Of a DNA stretch of 64,000 bases, positions 1 through 11,800 are shown piece after piece. The stretch is from Sarcocystis neurona (taxonomy: Eukaryota; Apicomplexa; Conoidasida; Eucoccidiorida; Sarcocystidae), in assembly GCA_000727475.1 (NCBI GenBank), contig KL647290.1, positions 1,734,910-1,798,909 on the forward strand. The letters run 5' to 3'. How positions within the stretch are numbered: the first letter of the stretch is position 1; each line of letters starts with the position of its first letter. The notes beneath the pieces are model-generated. The model saw nothing but the letters and a program-made list of their open reading frames with translations. It was not told the DNA's origin and ran no database searches. A program made the translations under genes and the position numbers.

Positions 1-51
1 GACGCGTTTGTATGCAGACACTGCGTTGATGTCTGTGTGGTGTACGTACAG

Positions 52-144
52 CGCGACTGCCGCATGCAGCGCTTTGACACGGCGCAGAAAACGTGGACCC
101 CAAAGCCGCCGCTGGACGGAAGAGTGCAAGTCGTCGCATCCAAA
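52..144 (+). CDS. RanBD gene exon: first strand of the domain
   Basis: 31 codons, phase 0 at both ends. The acceptor is gtacgtacag and the donor AAA|gtaatg. It contains RFDTAQKTWTPKPP followed by a short Val-rich strand, the usual start of a RanBD. Confidence 0.68.
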
Positions 145-2161
145 GTAATGTATCAAGATAAAAAGTCACGAGAAAGACCTCTGTAGAACTGCAAGAAATG
201 AAAAATCCGAAAGACGTTTGTAGATTTGCGAGGAGCCCACGTTATTAGGGAGAGGTAGACACACACATACATCAGTATACATATATATAGTCTATGTATT
301 CGCGTGTCAGCCTGCACGCTGCTTGATACTGCACGACGACAGGGTGGATCGACTTCCGAACTTCTCCGTTTGTGTGTATGTGTGTGTGTGTATGACCAAG
401 GATCTCGTTTAATCTTCCCTACAGCTTCCGTCTTCGAAAATATAAACTTTTTGCCCCTTTTCCCGCATCTTGTACCGTCTTGAGAAGTCCGAGGTTTGTT
501 TGTGCGAAACAAGCTTGAAGCCTTGGCTAGAGCCGAGCATATGTCTGCTGTACAGGAGAAATCTGTGGTGAAGTGTTGATTTCGCGGTGTGAATCGCCCT
601 GCTGCGGCGGGCGTCGGAGTGGCAGAGAACTCCTGTGGAAACGTCTTGGTGAACCATCTATTCAACTACACGCCACCTTGTCTACGAATATATTTATGTA
701 TGCCCGTGCGTGCGCGTAAGCCGATGGGTATCCACGTATCCCAGAGATTTGTAGAGGCCCTATCTGAAATAGGGAGACGTGTCCCATCTTTGCCGTTTGC
801 TGTTGGTGCCTCGTTGAGGTAATTTTTATTACGGTGTACGCCCATGTGGACGGTTTTATTTTGTGAATTCTGTTGTTGCAGAAGGATGGAGAGGGCACGT
901 GCCGCGTTGTCTTTTTCGTGCACCGGACGGGGAAGCTGCAGTTGAACACCCCCCTCTTTCCCAACGCAGACTACCATGCTCCAGTGGATAGGTCTCGCCA
1001 GCAACACGCCGCCAGCTTCGGTGCTGGTGCTGCTTTTCCTTCTGCTGCTGCGAAAGATGGCAGCAGCAAAGATTCCGAAGCCCAAGCACAGGATACCGCT
1101 GCGGCAGCAGAAAAACGCAATCTGCTGCCAAAAAAATTGAACACCGCCGAGTTCCTTGGCCTCAAGCTAGATGCGGGTATGTATCACCCACATAAGCACA
1201 CGTGTATGTGTGTGTATCTATCTGTATACGTTTATTTACTTCTGCACAGCCCAGTTGATGAAAAGCTGTATGCGGGTCTTAACCACTCACATATGAATAT
1301 TAGTGTGGATGAACGGATGTGTATGTATGTGTATTAATGTGTTTCTTTATGTGTATATGACAGAGTATATATACGTGTACATGTATATATGGATATATAT
1401 GTACATATATGTAAACACACGTACAACTACGTGAACCAGCACAGAGCAGCAAGCGTGCAAGTCCGAGCAAAGAACTAGTTTCGGCTGTTCGTGTTTCTGC
1501 TGTAGTGGTAGTAGCAGCTGCCTTGTGTTTCTTTTTTGGCAGCTGCCTTGTGCTTCTTTTTTGGCGGCTGCTCTTACAGGTCCAGCTTTTCTTCCGGTTG
1601 TTCGTGGCGCCGCTCTTAAAGGTGTGCCCCTCTCTTCCTTTCCCCCTGGTGTTGCTGCTGAAGATGACACTTGGCTCGTATGGGTTCCTCCTCCTACTGG
1701 TGCAGTAGAGAACAAGCCCCCCCATTGTTCCGCGTGCCGCTGCTGCTGCTACTACTGGCGAGGAGGGACGAGAAGGCATTGTAGCTGTTGTGCTGTGCTG
1801 CGGCTGCTGTTGTGTCAATTTCGCAGAAAGCAGCAAAGACACCACGCTGTACCGGGTGAGATTTGGAAGCGACGAAAAGTGCTCCGAGTTCCTCGAGCTG
1901 GTGAATGAGAAGAAAAAGCAAGGCAGAAGCAGCGGCCCCAGCGCAGGTGCAAGTTCTTCTAGCAGAAGTACTGCAAGTGGCACCGACAGCAGCAGCAGCG
2001 ACAGCGCCGCAAAAGAAGACAAAAAAAGCAGCAGCGGTGCCACGGGAGGTACGGAAAGCAGCAGCGGCGATAGCAAGGACGGCAGCGATACCAACAGCAG
2101 TAGCGGCGGCTCTGCAGGAACTGGCAGTGGCAGCAGCACCAGCGCTGTCCAGCAGGCGTGA
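52..2161 (+). CDS. Ran-binding-domain protein, 3' part (5' end outside window)
   Basis: Three exons join in phase: 52-144 (phase 0), 882-1176 (ends phase 1) and 1827-2161 (stop TGA 2159-2161). Together they read as a Ran-binding (RanBD/PH-like) domain: an opening strand with QRFDTAQKTW, then CRVVFFVHRTGKLQLNTPL, and after an insert of about 60 residues, the closing strand and helix LYRVRFGSDEKCSEFLELVN. Domains of this family bind RanGTP in nuclear transport. The short LxxxLxPN-like middle strand and the late Lys-rich helix resemble the Nup50/Nup2 subtype more than RanBP1, which is an inference. The tail after the domain is a Ser/Gly/Ala-rich low-complexity C-terminus of about 80 residues. 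The insert inside the domain is Ala/Ser/Lys-rich and probably a disordered loop. Upstream exons lie before base 1, so the full architecture is unknown. Splice sites are tacag|CGC, AAA|gtaatg, tgcag|AAG, G|gtatgt and cgcag|AAA. Confidence 0.72.
882..1176 (+). CDS. RanBD gene exon: core strands plus low-complexity insert
   Basis: Starts in phase 0 after ttgttgcag and ends in phase 1 (GCG G|gtatgt). It encodes the core strands around VVFFVHRTGKLQLN, then an Ala/Ser/Lys/Asp-rich stretch, then LNTAEFLGLKLDA. Confidence 0.7.
1827..2161 (+). CDS. RanBD gene terminal exon: last strand, helix and Ser-rich tail
   Basis: The acceptor tttcgcag leaves AA to complete GAA with the G of the previous exon. 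The exon encodes TTLYRVRFGSDEKCSEFLEL and a polar KKK stretch. A Ser/Gly/Ala tail made from AGC-type triplets follows, ending at a TGA stop. Confidence 0.7.
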
Positions 2162-5100
2162 CATCACCGAAGGTCGGCAGAAGAGAAAGGTTCTTGAAGA
2201 AAATTGGAAATTACAATTCTCTTTTCGTGTTCCCTTAGGTGAAAATACGTGATCAGGCAACACACATAAATCGCATTGCTCCGCGCCTAACAGAGGAGTG
2301 ACATCTTGTCCTGCGGATGGACAAGCTTTAAAAAAGGCCACCGCGAATTTTTCCCTCGAAGCTTTGTCAAGGAAACGCACCAGATATGTCCGTGTATCTG
2401 TGTGCATCTCCGTGTATACGCATACATGTCTGCATACACACTTCTGCTACTATGCCCTGTGCAAGTGTGCAGTTAGACTTTTCTCGGCATATGCGTAGGG
2501 TTTACGTGGATGTGGTTACGCAGGGGCACATACACGTGTGAGCTGGTTAGACGTAATCCGCTGAAGCGTAAGTAGTGAAAAAAAGCAGACCTGCAGAAGG
2601 TTGATTTCATGTGGGGCAGAGTATTCAGGGAAACAGCTGCAGCGCTTCGCGGCAGCAGTTAGCCGGAAGCGTATGGAAGGAGAAGAATTGCACACAGAAA
2701 AACTCGTTGCCCGATGAGACGGAAAGAGTTTGTTCTACGTGCGATAGCAGCATCAGGAAGTCCTGTTTACACACTGGCAAACGGACAGAACCATACAAAC
2801 AGTGGCGGCCACCTGCGGGGCAACAGCAGAAGTAGTACAACAGCAGCAGCAGCAGTAGCACAACAGCAGCAGTAGCAGTACAGCAGCAATAGCGGCATCC
2901 GTGCGTGAGTGATGCATGCGATACGCGACGGCTGGAGAAAAGACGGAAGAGGACAGCCATTACAGAGGTGGTACATGTGTCAGATAGTTCTGGCAGAAAA
3001 ACAGTGAGATTCAGCAGATTTCCTTTTCACGAGCAAGAATCACAAACTTTTTCCAGGCCATCAATAACAAGCCAGTTTACAGTAGTGCGCCCACACTTTG
3101 CCCTGTCCCGCTGGCAGAGAGACACGTTTGACGATGTGGCAGGAATTTTTTTCGACGTGTGTAAAAGCGTGTGTTCTGGTCGTGAAGCGGTGAACGGTTT
3201 TGTGGAGTTGCACGCCCGTCATGTCTTCACCGTGTGTCGCAGTCGTAGGAAAGAGGTCAAGTGTGGAAGGACGTATTTTTGTTTTGCATGGTACGGCGGT
3301 ATGCACACACACACACACACACATGTATATATAGGATGTAGGTTTCCCTTCCCGTATTGACGATGCACGCATATGTATAGGATATGCAACTTAGGTTGCA
3401 TGCGAATATAACGTCTTATGTATATACACTTGTATATCTGCACATAGTTATACGCAGGGTGTAGCTTTCCCATTGACCGTCGTTCGTATCGTCTTCATCT
3501 TCGTCAGTTCGTATAGATCACCACAGAGGCGACCTCTACATCTGACGCAAACACAGCGTCAGACGCGAGGAAAGACGCATATGTTGAACCGAATTGACTA
3601 TTCACGTATTAGGGAATATTGCGACGACGGCCTCCAGAGCGATAATCTGACAAGAGCAGCGCTGATAGATGTGCAACCAACGGGCAGGAAAAGCGGTCAT
3701 GTGCGTAGACTGGAGTAGCGTAAAAACAAAGAAAAAAGTGTAAAAACGGCGCTAGGTGCTGCGACGAGTCCACGCAGGGCGAAAAGAAGTAATTTTTTTT
3801 CCCTCTTTGAAGCGACGTAGTCTTCTTTTTCGTCCTTTCGCGAGTACGCTGTCTTCGCAGGATACTGTGAGGCAGCCGCCTGTGATTCTTCTGACACGCG
3901 CCAAAAGGCTCTATACACCCACAAATCTATATGTATATATCCACGAGCTCATACGCACGAGGAAAGAGACAAAGTTTTACCAGGTGTTACGGGTGGCCTT
4001 TTCTAAACACGTTCAATCAGTGTTTCGCCTTGCACAAACGCCACTTACTTTTCACGTGCACTGTACCTTTGAATGTTGTGAACCTCTGCCGTGCGTTCCA
4101 ATTCGACAAGCCTACTTAACCAGCTTGTTCACCCTTTCAAAACGAATGTGCGAAGCCCGTATGAAGGGTGATGACGCGTATCTATTGCATATATGTGTGT
4201 ATTACACATTTGCACGCACATATGGCACAGAAGCGCTGGAGGCTGAAACCATATTCTTGCGAGTCAGCTACAGTTAATCGAAAAGATGATGACGACACAT
4301 TTTTGCATTGTATCCCTTCGCTGCGCATCGCGTTGCATAAATACTGCAGCCGTTATGTTCTGATGGATGCACACTTCAAGAGAACTGCGTGTAGTTAACG
4401 CTGCAAGGTGACATCAGGCCATGCAAATAGGCGGAGGTAACCAGCTGCCAAAATACGCGTAGACTCAAATCATATTGGTTCGTGGGTAGAATACCTCACT
4501 CGGAATTGTGAACAGCTCGCGTACGGGAGCGCGCTTGGAAGCATACCGTGTCTTACGTAGGGAATTGACGAGTGTGATTTCACGCAGCAACAAAACCAGG
4601 TGAAAACAGGTAGACAGAATCTGTGACATTCTGCGCTCTGTGCTTTCCTGTAACAATGTGTGTACACCAAGCTGTTTCCCAGTAACTGCAAATCGAGGAG
4701 ATTTCTTCGTGAACAAATTCTACGCCTACGAAGGGAAGCGACAGCAGACGACTTTTGTTGCGTGGTCACCATTTGAAAGAAGCGAATCACCATCTGCTTC
4801 CAGATTACTAAGACTAGGAATATCCCACCAATGGCATTTGTGCAGACCGGAAGCTCCTGTGCAGAAGAATGCGACTCATAGAACTCTGCGGGTATTGAGA
4901 AGGCCGCACCACATGGATATATCCCAACTTACAATACGTGGAAGAAATGCTACTATGATTGGTGTGGCCCGCTTGTATGCTCCAACCGCGTTCTCCTACA
5001 ATATTTCAGTCCTAGTAGTCGCCATCCTCCCTCTTCGCTGGCTCGCGTACCTGCGGCCGCGGATTTCCGCGCCACTAGATACCTGAGATGTCCCAACGAG

Positions 5101-7683
5101 ACGTACGGTGAGACACCGCTTGGCAAAGTCAATCATGAGCTTCCTCACTCTTCGCTTCGCTCAGGGTTTCCCGCTCTCTAACGTAATCGTAAATAAGGAA
5201 CTCCGCAAGCTTCACTTTGTGGGCACCTTTTGCAGTGCTCCACTCGCTTAGAAGTCTTCCACTGTCGAACGCTACACGCACTCATAGAAAAGCCACTGGA
5301 GGCCCCACGTGTCTTGGTCGCTGATTGTTAGCCCAAAACTTGTTTGGACGGAAATAGGCAAGAAACCACCGGTCGGCAATTAGCGTGGGATAGCGTAACC
5401 GTACAGTGCGCACGCCCACAACAGATGTCTGCGCTTTCCTCATAGAGGAATCCCTCTTTAAGACAAAAAAGCGTCATTGCTCACTTTCCCGTCCTTCCCT
5501 CTTTTTAAAGCCTCATCACTACCCTCTTGGTTTTTTCCTCTTCTTTACTGGAGTATACTCCAGTACGAGATGGATGAGCGTACACGTCGGCGTGGCAGGA
5601 CCAAATACTCGTGAGAGAACAAGCCCTTCTGTTAAGCCGTTACGTGTTTGTAACTTCTGACAAGAGTGTACTCTTTTGAGTCGCACCGGTCTTCAAAGTC
5701 GTTTTTTCGAAAACGACGCCGCCGACGCCATTCACTTCTTTGTGTGCAGCATACCTGTGATGCCACCGCCGGGGACACGCTGCAAATAAAACATTTTGTC
5801 CAACATACAACAAGGTAGTCAGCCACAAATGCACTGTGATACGATTGTCTTAGCTAACTCAATTCTCCCTCGGTGTACAACACTTCCGTCTACCCTGCTG
5901 TACAACCGGGTCTCTGTCCCGCGACTGTTTGCCTCCTCAGCGTCAACCAGCTCGTGTGTTCAAAACCGACCCTTTCTGTATGCTCTCCTTGGTCGAGGCA
6001 TCCAAAGGGGGCGCAGAACTGCTTGGTGCTCTTTCGAAGCCCCTTAAACAGCGTGTCCAGCTTTTACGTTGGGCTTTGGTTATAGCAGTTCTATCGTTAC
6101 GGACGAATCAGTCAACAACCGTGCACCACACCATCCCCTCCAGATAGCTTCACTGGGGATATCAGATTGTTGGAACTAGCTTTAATCGTCTGGGCGGAAT
6201 AAATTTACAGGAAATCCACTGCCTTCTTATTCTGTCTTTTGCGGCGCAGGTGATTCCTCTCTTCCGTCGGCCTCCGCTCGCATTGCTGCGCGAGCCACTT
6301 TCCGTGGTGCACAAAGACAAGGCTTTGTTTGTACTCGCCCCCCTGTTGTCAGTTTCCGCTGAATTTATTCTCATCTAGATGCCTTCAAAATGCGTAGTCA
6401 CGGCCAGAAACCGTACTTCCTGTTGGGTGTCTACCAATCCCTCACCGTCAGCACCATCCGAAGTTGATATTTTTCGTATCATGAAAATGCACCCCAAGTG
6501 ACTCTTCCGCTGGAGGCACACGAATGTATAGAGAGTTGATGGGTAACTCTGCGACGGTGGGTCCCTGCGTTTTGACCTCTATTCTTGCAAGGGTGTGTAT
6601 GCGTAGCTAGCTGCGACAATTTTCCCCGCTCCCGCACATGAGCCATTTGAGGCGGGCGCCTTGCCAGGGAAGCCGCCCGTACTCAGCCTACCACTGGCAC
6701 TGCAAGATGCTTAAAACTTCCTTCATTCCCGACACAGCCGTTTTTTGTGACAGAAGGGGCCGCGTTAGTCGTAATGGCACTTCTTTTGCACGTGAAAACG
6801 CGGTTTTTTCCTGCCTGCAGACACTGCAGAAAACACCGCCGACGAGCCGGCTTGGCGCCGTTGTGTCTCCTGCGTCACTACTTTACCAAGCAACTGTCGA
6901 CCATGTCAACAGAGATTGACCCTGTCCTCCCCTCGTTGGAGAATAGTTCTGCACTAGCTTTGCGCAAGGGTACGTGCGACACTGATGCGCCAGTGAGAAT
7001 GTCATAGTTTTGTCTCGTCCCCATCGAAGGTGACCATGCCCGGTGCGGCATACACTCCGGCAGTATGCAAGCTTACTTTTCACTGTGGAAGAATCGTATT
7101 TCTACAACTCCTGAGCAAATGGGTATGCTAACGTTCGCGCCATCCACTGTCACTTTCATGACAGGACATTCCTACGACGTGGATGTCCTTCAGAAAAGTT
7201 TATGGTGCACGGACGCCGAAATGTAATGATGCGTGAATAGTTCCATTTTCACGCCTCCCTTCATCAGTAAGCCAGATCCGATTTCGAACCTAAATGCTCT
7301 TTACCAAGCTGGCTTGGTTGTTGATATACCGGTGTACAACCTAGGCACGCTCAGGCGTATGCACACGCACGAACGATGTGTATCGTTGTGCGCGTACGCG
7401 GGTTTCGAGTGAACAGCGTTATGTGGAGGCAATTTCCTGATTTGTTCGTAAATGCTGCTCTCTGTCTTTCCTGATTTTGTCTCTGTGCCTAAGTACCTCA
7501 TGCTACGCCAGAAAGCTATTCAAGTGTACACTTCTTCTGCGTGTCTGACTGTAATAAGGCCTCACAAACGCATAATCCGACGATACCGATGATCAAAATG
7601 TGCGCACCCCAAAACGTACATACTTGCGTGCATACATATATGAATAGGCGTCAGGGCTCTGACTGACGAACGTTTAAAAAAAA
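2162..7683. other. Intergenic stretch, no gene recognised
   Basis: A short CAG tract lies at about 2829-2890 and a CA run at 3301-3324. From about 3.5 kb to 7.6 kb the sequence is unusually free of the triplet and TA repeats that fill the rest of the window. Open frames here are at most 173 codons and interrupted in every frame, and none matched a protein family I know. Confidence 0.5.
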
Positions 7684-7890
7684 TTGCCCGTACACAACTG
7701 TGTCAGGGCTTCCTCAGGTGGCGCTTACAACGCTCCAACTCTTGAACAGTGTTCTCTTTCTCCGGCAAAAGAGCGCGTAAAAGTTTATTTTTGTGACGCT
7801 TGCTCGCCAGGAGATGTAAATGACCGAAATTCAAGTGGTATCTGCAGAACCTGCATCCTACACAGCTCTACGGAAACGACCACCAGACAA
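7684..7890 (+). pseudogene. UBR-box-like cysteine-rich fragment (tentative)
   Basis: The plus frame through 7684-7890 reads SGGAYNAPTLEQC, then 14 residues, then YFCDACSPGD and SGICRTC. The spacing C-x14-CxxC-(x9-13)-GICxxC matches the start of UBR7-type UBR boxes, zinc-binding modules that recognise N-degrons or histone tails. The expected next CxxxCH and the later RCDCG segment are missing: after CRTC comes ILHSST and then a CA microsatellite. It could be one exon of a real gene, a decayed copy, or chance. There is no convincing start codon and no clear donor. The similarity is my reading of motif spacing only. Confidence 0.25.
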
Positions 7891-7891
7891 A

Positions 7892-7918
7892 CCCACACAC
7901 ACACACACACACACACAG
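7892..7918. repeat. CA dinucleotide run
   Basis: About 13 uninterrupted CA units directly after the cysteine-rich fragment. Confidence 0.9.
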
Positions 7919-8691
7919 AGCTGCGAGAAGGTTTCACGAATCTGAAAAGAGCGAAGCGCCTCAGTTTTTCTCAGCCCCCTTTCAGAGTGCGTGTGTACAC
8001 AGTTGCGCGAGTGTCGACAGCATGGATGAATCCCGCTGTAGCCTTCATACCTAGAGTCCGACGTGTAGGACTCTGGATATGGGCGCAGCGCTGCTGCTGC
8101 CGTCGCTTCTTTTGCTGTGGTTCATGAGACTGCTATACGCTGGCTGCTACTGTGGTTGTCACTTGTGATAGTGCTGCTATTTCCCCTTTTGCCGCTGCGT
8201 CCTATTCTACATGTGCTGAGCTTGTAGATTTACACATCTCTTCAGTGTCCATCGAGTAACGTGGTCATGAAATGTGCATGCAAGGGAGTCACATCTTTGT
8301 CGTTGCACTGAGAAAGGTGTTCACACAGTATCCGTATTATTCTCGAGATCCCGCGTCTGGCAGGGTATGTTGCGGGCACGCTTACTTGAACGTGCACACG
8401 AGGCATCCATTTGTTGTTGTACGCTGCTACTCTTGCAATTTCCACGGTACTGCGTGTGCTGGTGTACACGTATGCTCGACCAAGCAACATATAAGCATGT
8501 ATGCTCGTACGTTGTCGAGTGTATGGATACCTCCGTATAACAAGTAGGTGCTTCTTTATATGTGCACGTACACGAACGTGTGCCTGCGACACGGCATGGC
8601 AGAGGCGGTCGCTAGAGAGTCCTACGGATATTATAGGAAGACCTTGCTCAACGCAACGACAGCCACATGATTCCACGCTACATTCTAGACA

Positions 8692-8899
8692 TTGAAAAGT
8701 GCGCAACACTTCATGCAGAACCAGACGATACGTGTACGGCACAACCCGATGATGACTGCCTTTCCTGCACCTCCTCCTCTTGTTCCAGCTGTTGCTGCTG
8801 TTCTGATGCCGCTGTTCTTTTTCTTCCTCCTTCTGGTGAGCCTGTCTATACCCCTGTCGCTTCTGGGCGGCTGCGTGTGGCAACGCGTAGACATCTCTT
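8692..8899 (+). CDS. NAXD: NAXD exon 1 (tentative): hydrophobic leader
   Basis: Open frame of 69 codons plus one base, donor T|gtacgt, phase 1 as needed by exon 2. From about residue 21 it reads Pro/Ala-rich and then a long Leu/Phe/Val stretch (MPLFFFFLLLVSLSIPLSLL), typical of a signal anchor or organelle-targeting leader. It was chosen because it is the nearest upstream ATG frame with a donor in the right phase. No homology supports it. Confidence 0.5.
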
Positions 8900-11800
8900 G
8901 TACGTATCCCTTTACATATTAATATGCAAAAACGCATTTGTGTAGCTGGTTACGTAGACGCACGTCTGTGCGTAGGTGTTTACATGTACGTCTCGTCACA
9001 CGCACAACTTTACCTGTGTGTGTGCGTATCAACTTGTCTATATCTGCTTTTGTGCAGCTACGCACCCTATTCCTATACGTTCAGGCTTACATGTATATAT
9101 ATCCATATTTACGAAACTAGTACACACTCCGTGGCCCGCTGTACATAGGCATATAGGAACATCCACGTATATGTATGTACACGTGTACACTTTTTGCGAC
9201 TACATGGCTTCTTCATGCGTACGTAAGTACACGATTATACATACACATATATATGTATATTTAATTACATCTATTCTATCCATACGCCGCAGGCTTCTGC
9301 TGTTTTTCCACAGTGAGAAGATACGGCTACGCTGAGAAGCCACAGGCTATCGCTGTGTCTTAATAGCTACGCCTACCCCCATCTCCTTTTTGTGGGGTAC
9401 ATACGAAAGGCTACTCTTTTCTTCTGCCGTTATCTATATAAAGGCGAAACTTACGGGAGCGATTGTTCGATAGCCGTTGATCTCTCTGTCTTGTTCTTCG
9501 TCATTCTGTACTCATGGACTGCGCCTCTTCCTACACTCTAATCTCTTCTTTCTCTGTCCATCCCTTGCTGTCACTTTTCGCCCCTCGCCTGACCTTTTTG
9601 GTCCTAGCGCTTCTCCTTCCCTTCTTTTTCTTTCTTCGCTTCTTCCCTCCTTGCGTGTCTTCTGCCATGTCGTCTCAGTTTTTTTTCTTTCTGCTCCTTT
9701 GCACTTAATGCGCTCTTCCTCAACACAGCGGCGATCGACTACATCATCCCTCCGCTCCGCTTCAACCGCCACAAGGGCCAAAATGGTGATTCTTCTCAAC
9801 CGTCTAGTCCAGCAGCCCTCCCTACACATGCATATCTATATAAATAGATGTATGCATATATGCTCGTATCTATAGATTATGTATATATGTGCGTGTGTGT
9901 GTGGTTGCATACGCATATACATACATATACATATTGACACATAAACATATCTGTATGCCTATGTGTGCGTATGTACTCATACATACAGATTGTATGTGTG
10001 TGTGTGTGTATGTGTGCATGTGTCTGTGTCTGCACATGTGTATCTACATATGTATCCACATATACACATGTCTATAACTATATCTATATATCCATCTATC
10101 TATGTATATATATATAGATATGCGTGTGTGTGTGTTTGTTTGTTTGTGTATATATATATATGTATACATATGTATATATATGTATACACACCTGCGCATG
10201 TGTGGCATGATGGTGCGTACCTTGCGGCCGTGAGGAAATGCACGCATCAAAAGGTGCCGGACTGCTTTGTCCTCCTGCTGCGCTGGCGACGTAAAACCTT
10301 GGCGAACTTATTTGCAGTTCTCGTCCAACTCGTGACCGACCTACCTTACAACGAAGTATACACACGTATGGGCACAGGTGTGCGTCTCTGTGTATATCTC
10401 TCTACATGCGCACATACATATATACGCATGTTGTTGCGTGGATTTGTATACGTCATCTATGCAAGAGTCCGTTCCTCACCTATGTATATATGTATATATA
10501 TATGTGCACACACGTAGATGGAATAGCTTCCTTGTCAGTGTGTACACACATATAATGATGCACATATACAACAGGAGAGAAGTATGTATAAATGCGTATA
10601 CTTCCACTACATGTGTCACGGTACACGGGACGTATGCGTGTATTCTTACCCTATACTCCACACACCTATATACATACAATATATATATATATACAGATAT
10701 CACCTCTATGTATAACTTATATGTAATATGTTTGTCCACACATATATATACACATATATATACGTACATATATATATTTATAACATAAATATAATAGGTA
10801 TATTTATATATATAACATATGCCTGAATCATTCAACTATACTCCCTCCATATACGTACATATATCTACATATAAAATCTCTATGTGTAACATATATATAA
10901 TATGTTTATCCACATATATATATATATCTATAGCTTGTGTACGTAAGCAGGGTTAACGCTGCTGGAAGGCTGCCTGAGGCGCTTCCTACGGCCACGGTTT
11001 TGGTCGGGTACTGCTGGTGGTCGAGACAGTTTTCGCCATTTGGTCACTGCTGCACTTCAAGCCCAGTCGAGTCGTCTGGTGCTGCTCTGCTCTATTCCTT
11101 TCAACAGCGACTGTGAACGTCTTCGATACTGCTGCTGCCTCGGCCGCAGTGATGGTGTTTCGTGCTTGCTGCTGTTGCTGCCTGCGGTGTGACGGTGCCT
11201 CTGCAGCGGCTGTTGACACCGCTGTGCAAAATAAAAACTCTTGTTGATTTCAGTTGAGCGACTCCCCAAGGTCACTGGGCTTCATACTGCAGTAGAAGCT
11301 GCTCCTGACAGATGGAGTTCAGTCTGTCTACACACACTTGTATTTGCACACACACACACGTGTATACACATATATCTAAATAAATACATCTATATAAATT
11401 GACAACTCTCTGCGTGTAAAAAGGTACACGTACACATGTACATGTACGCACATGCGTATACATACGTACATAAATATATATGTGTATATAGACATATCGA
11501 CGTCTTCTGCAATAAGACAGTTACACGAGTATGCCGTAGCTCCTGATGCATATATGTGTGCCTTTAACATCTATCTGCGGCTTGAACGTCCTTCTCTGCG
11601 CGGCGGCTTTGCTGCTGCTGCTGCGTCTTCTTGAGGCAGGAAGGGTGTGCGTTGTAGGCGGCGCATGCGAATTCGCAGGGGCTCCATTCTTCTCTGCGAT
11701 GGCTGCTCTTCGGACGGTGAGCTGCAGCAGATCCTTCACCTTGTTCGTACATTCCATATACACACAAGTAAAAACATATGCGTCTACGTATGTAGACATA

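Noticed and set aside
153..1337. ORFs of 70-170 codons overlapping the RanBD exons
   Set aside because: Shadows or intron read-through; the conserved domain is in the plus frame joined across 144/882 and 1176/1827.
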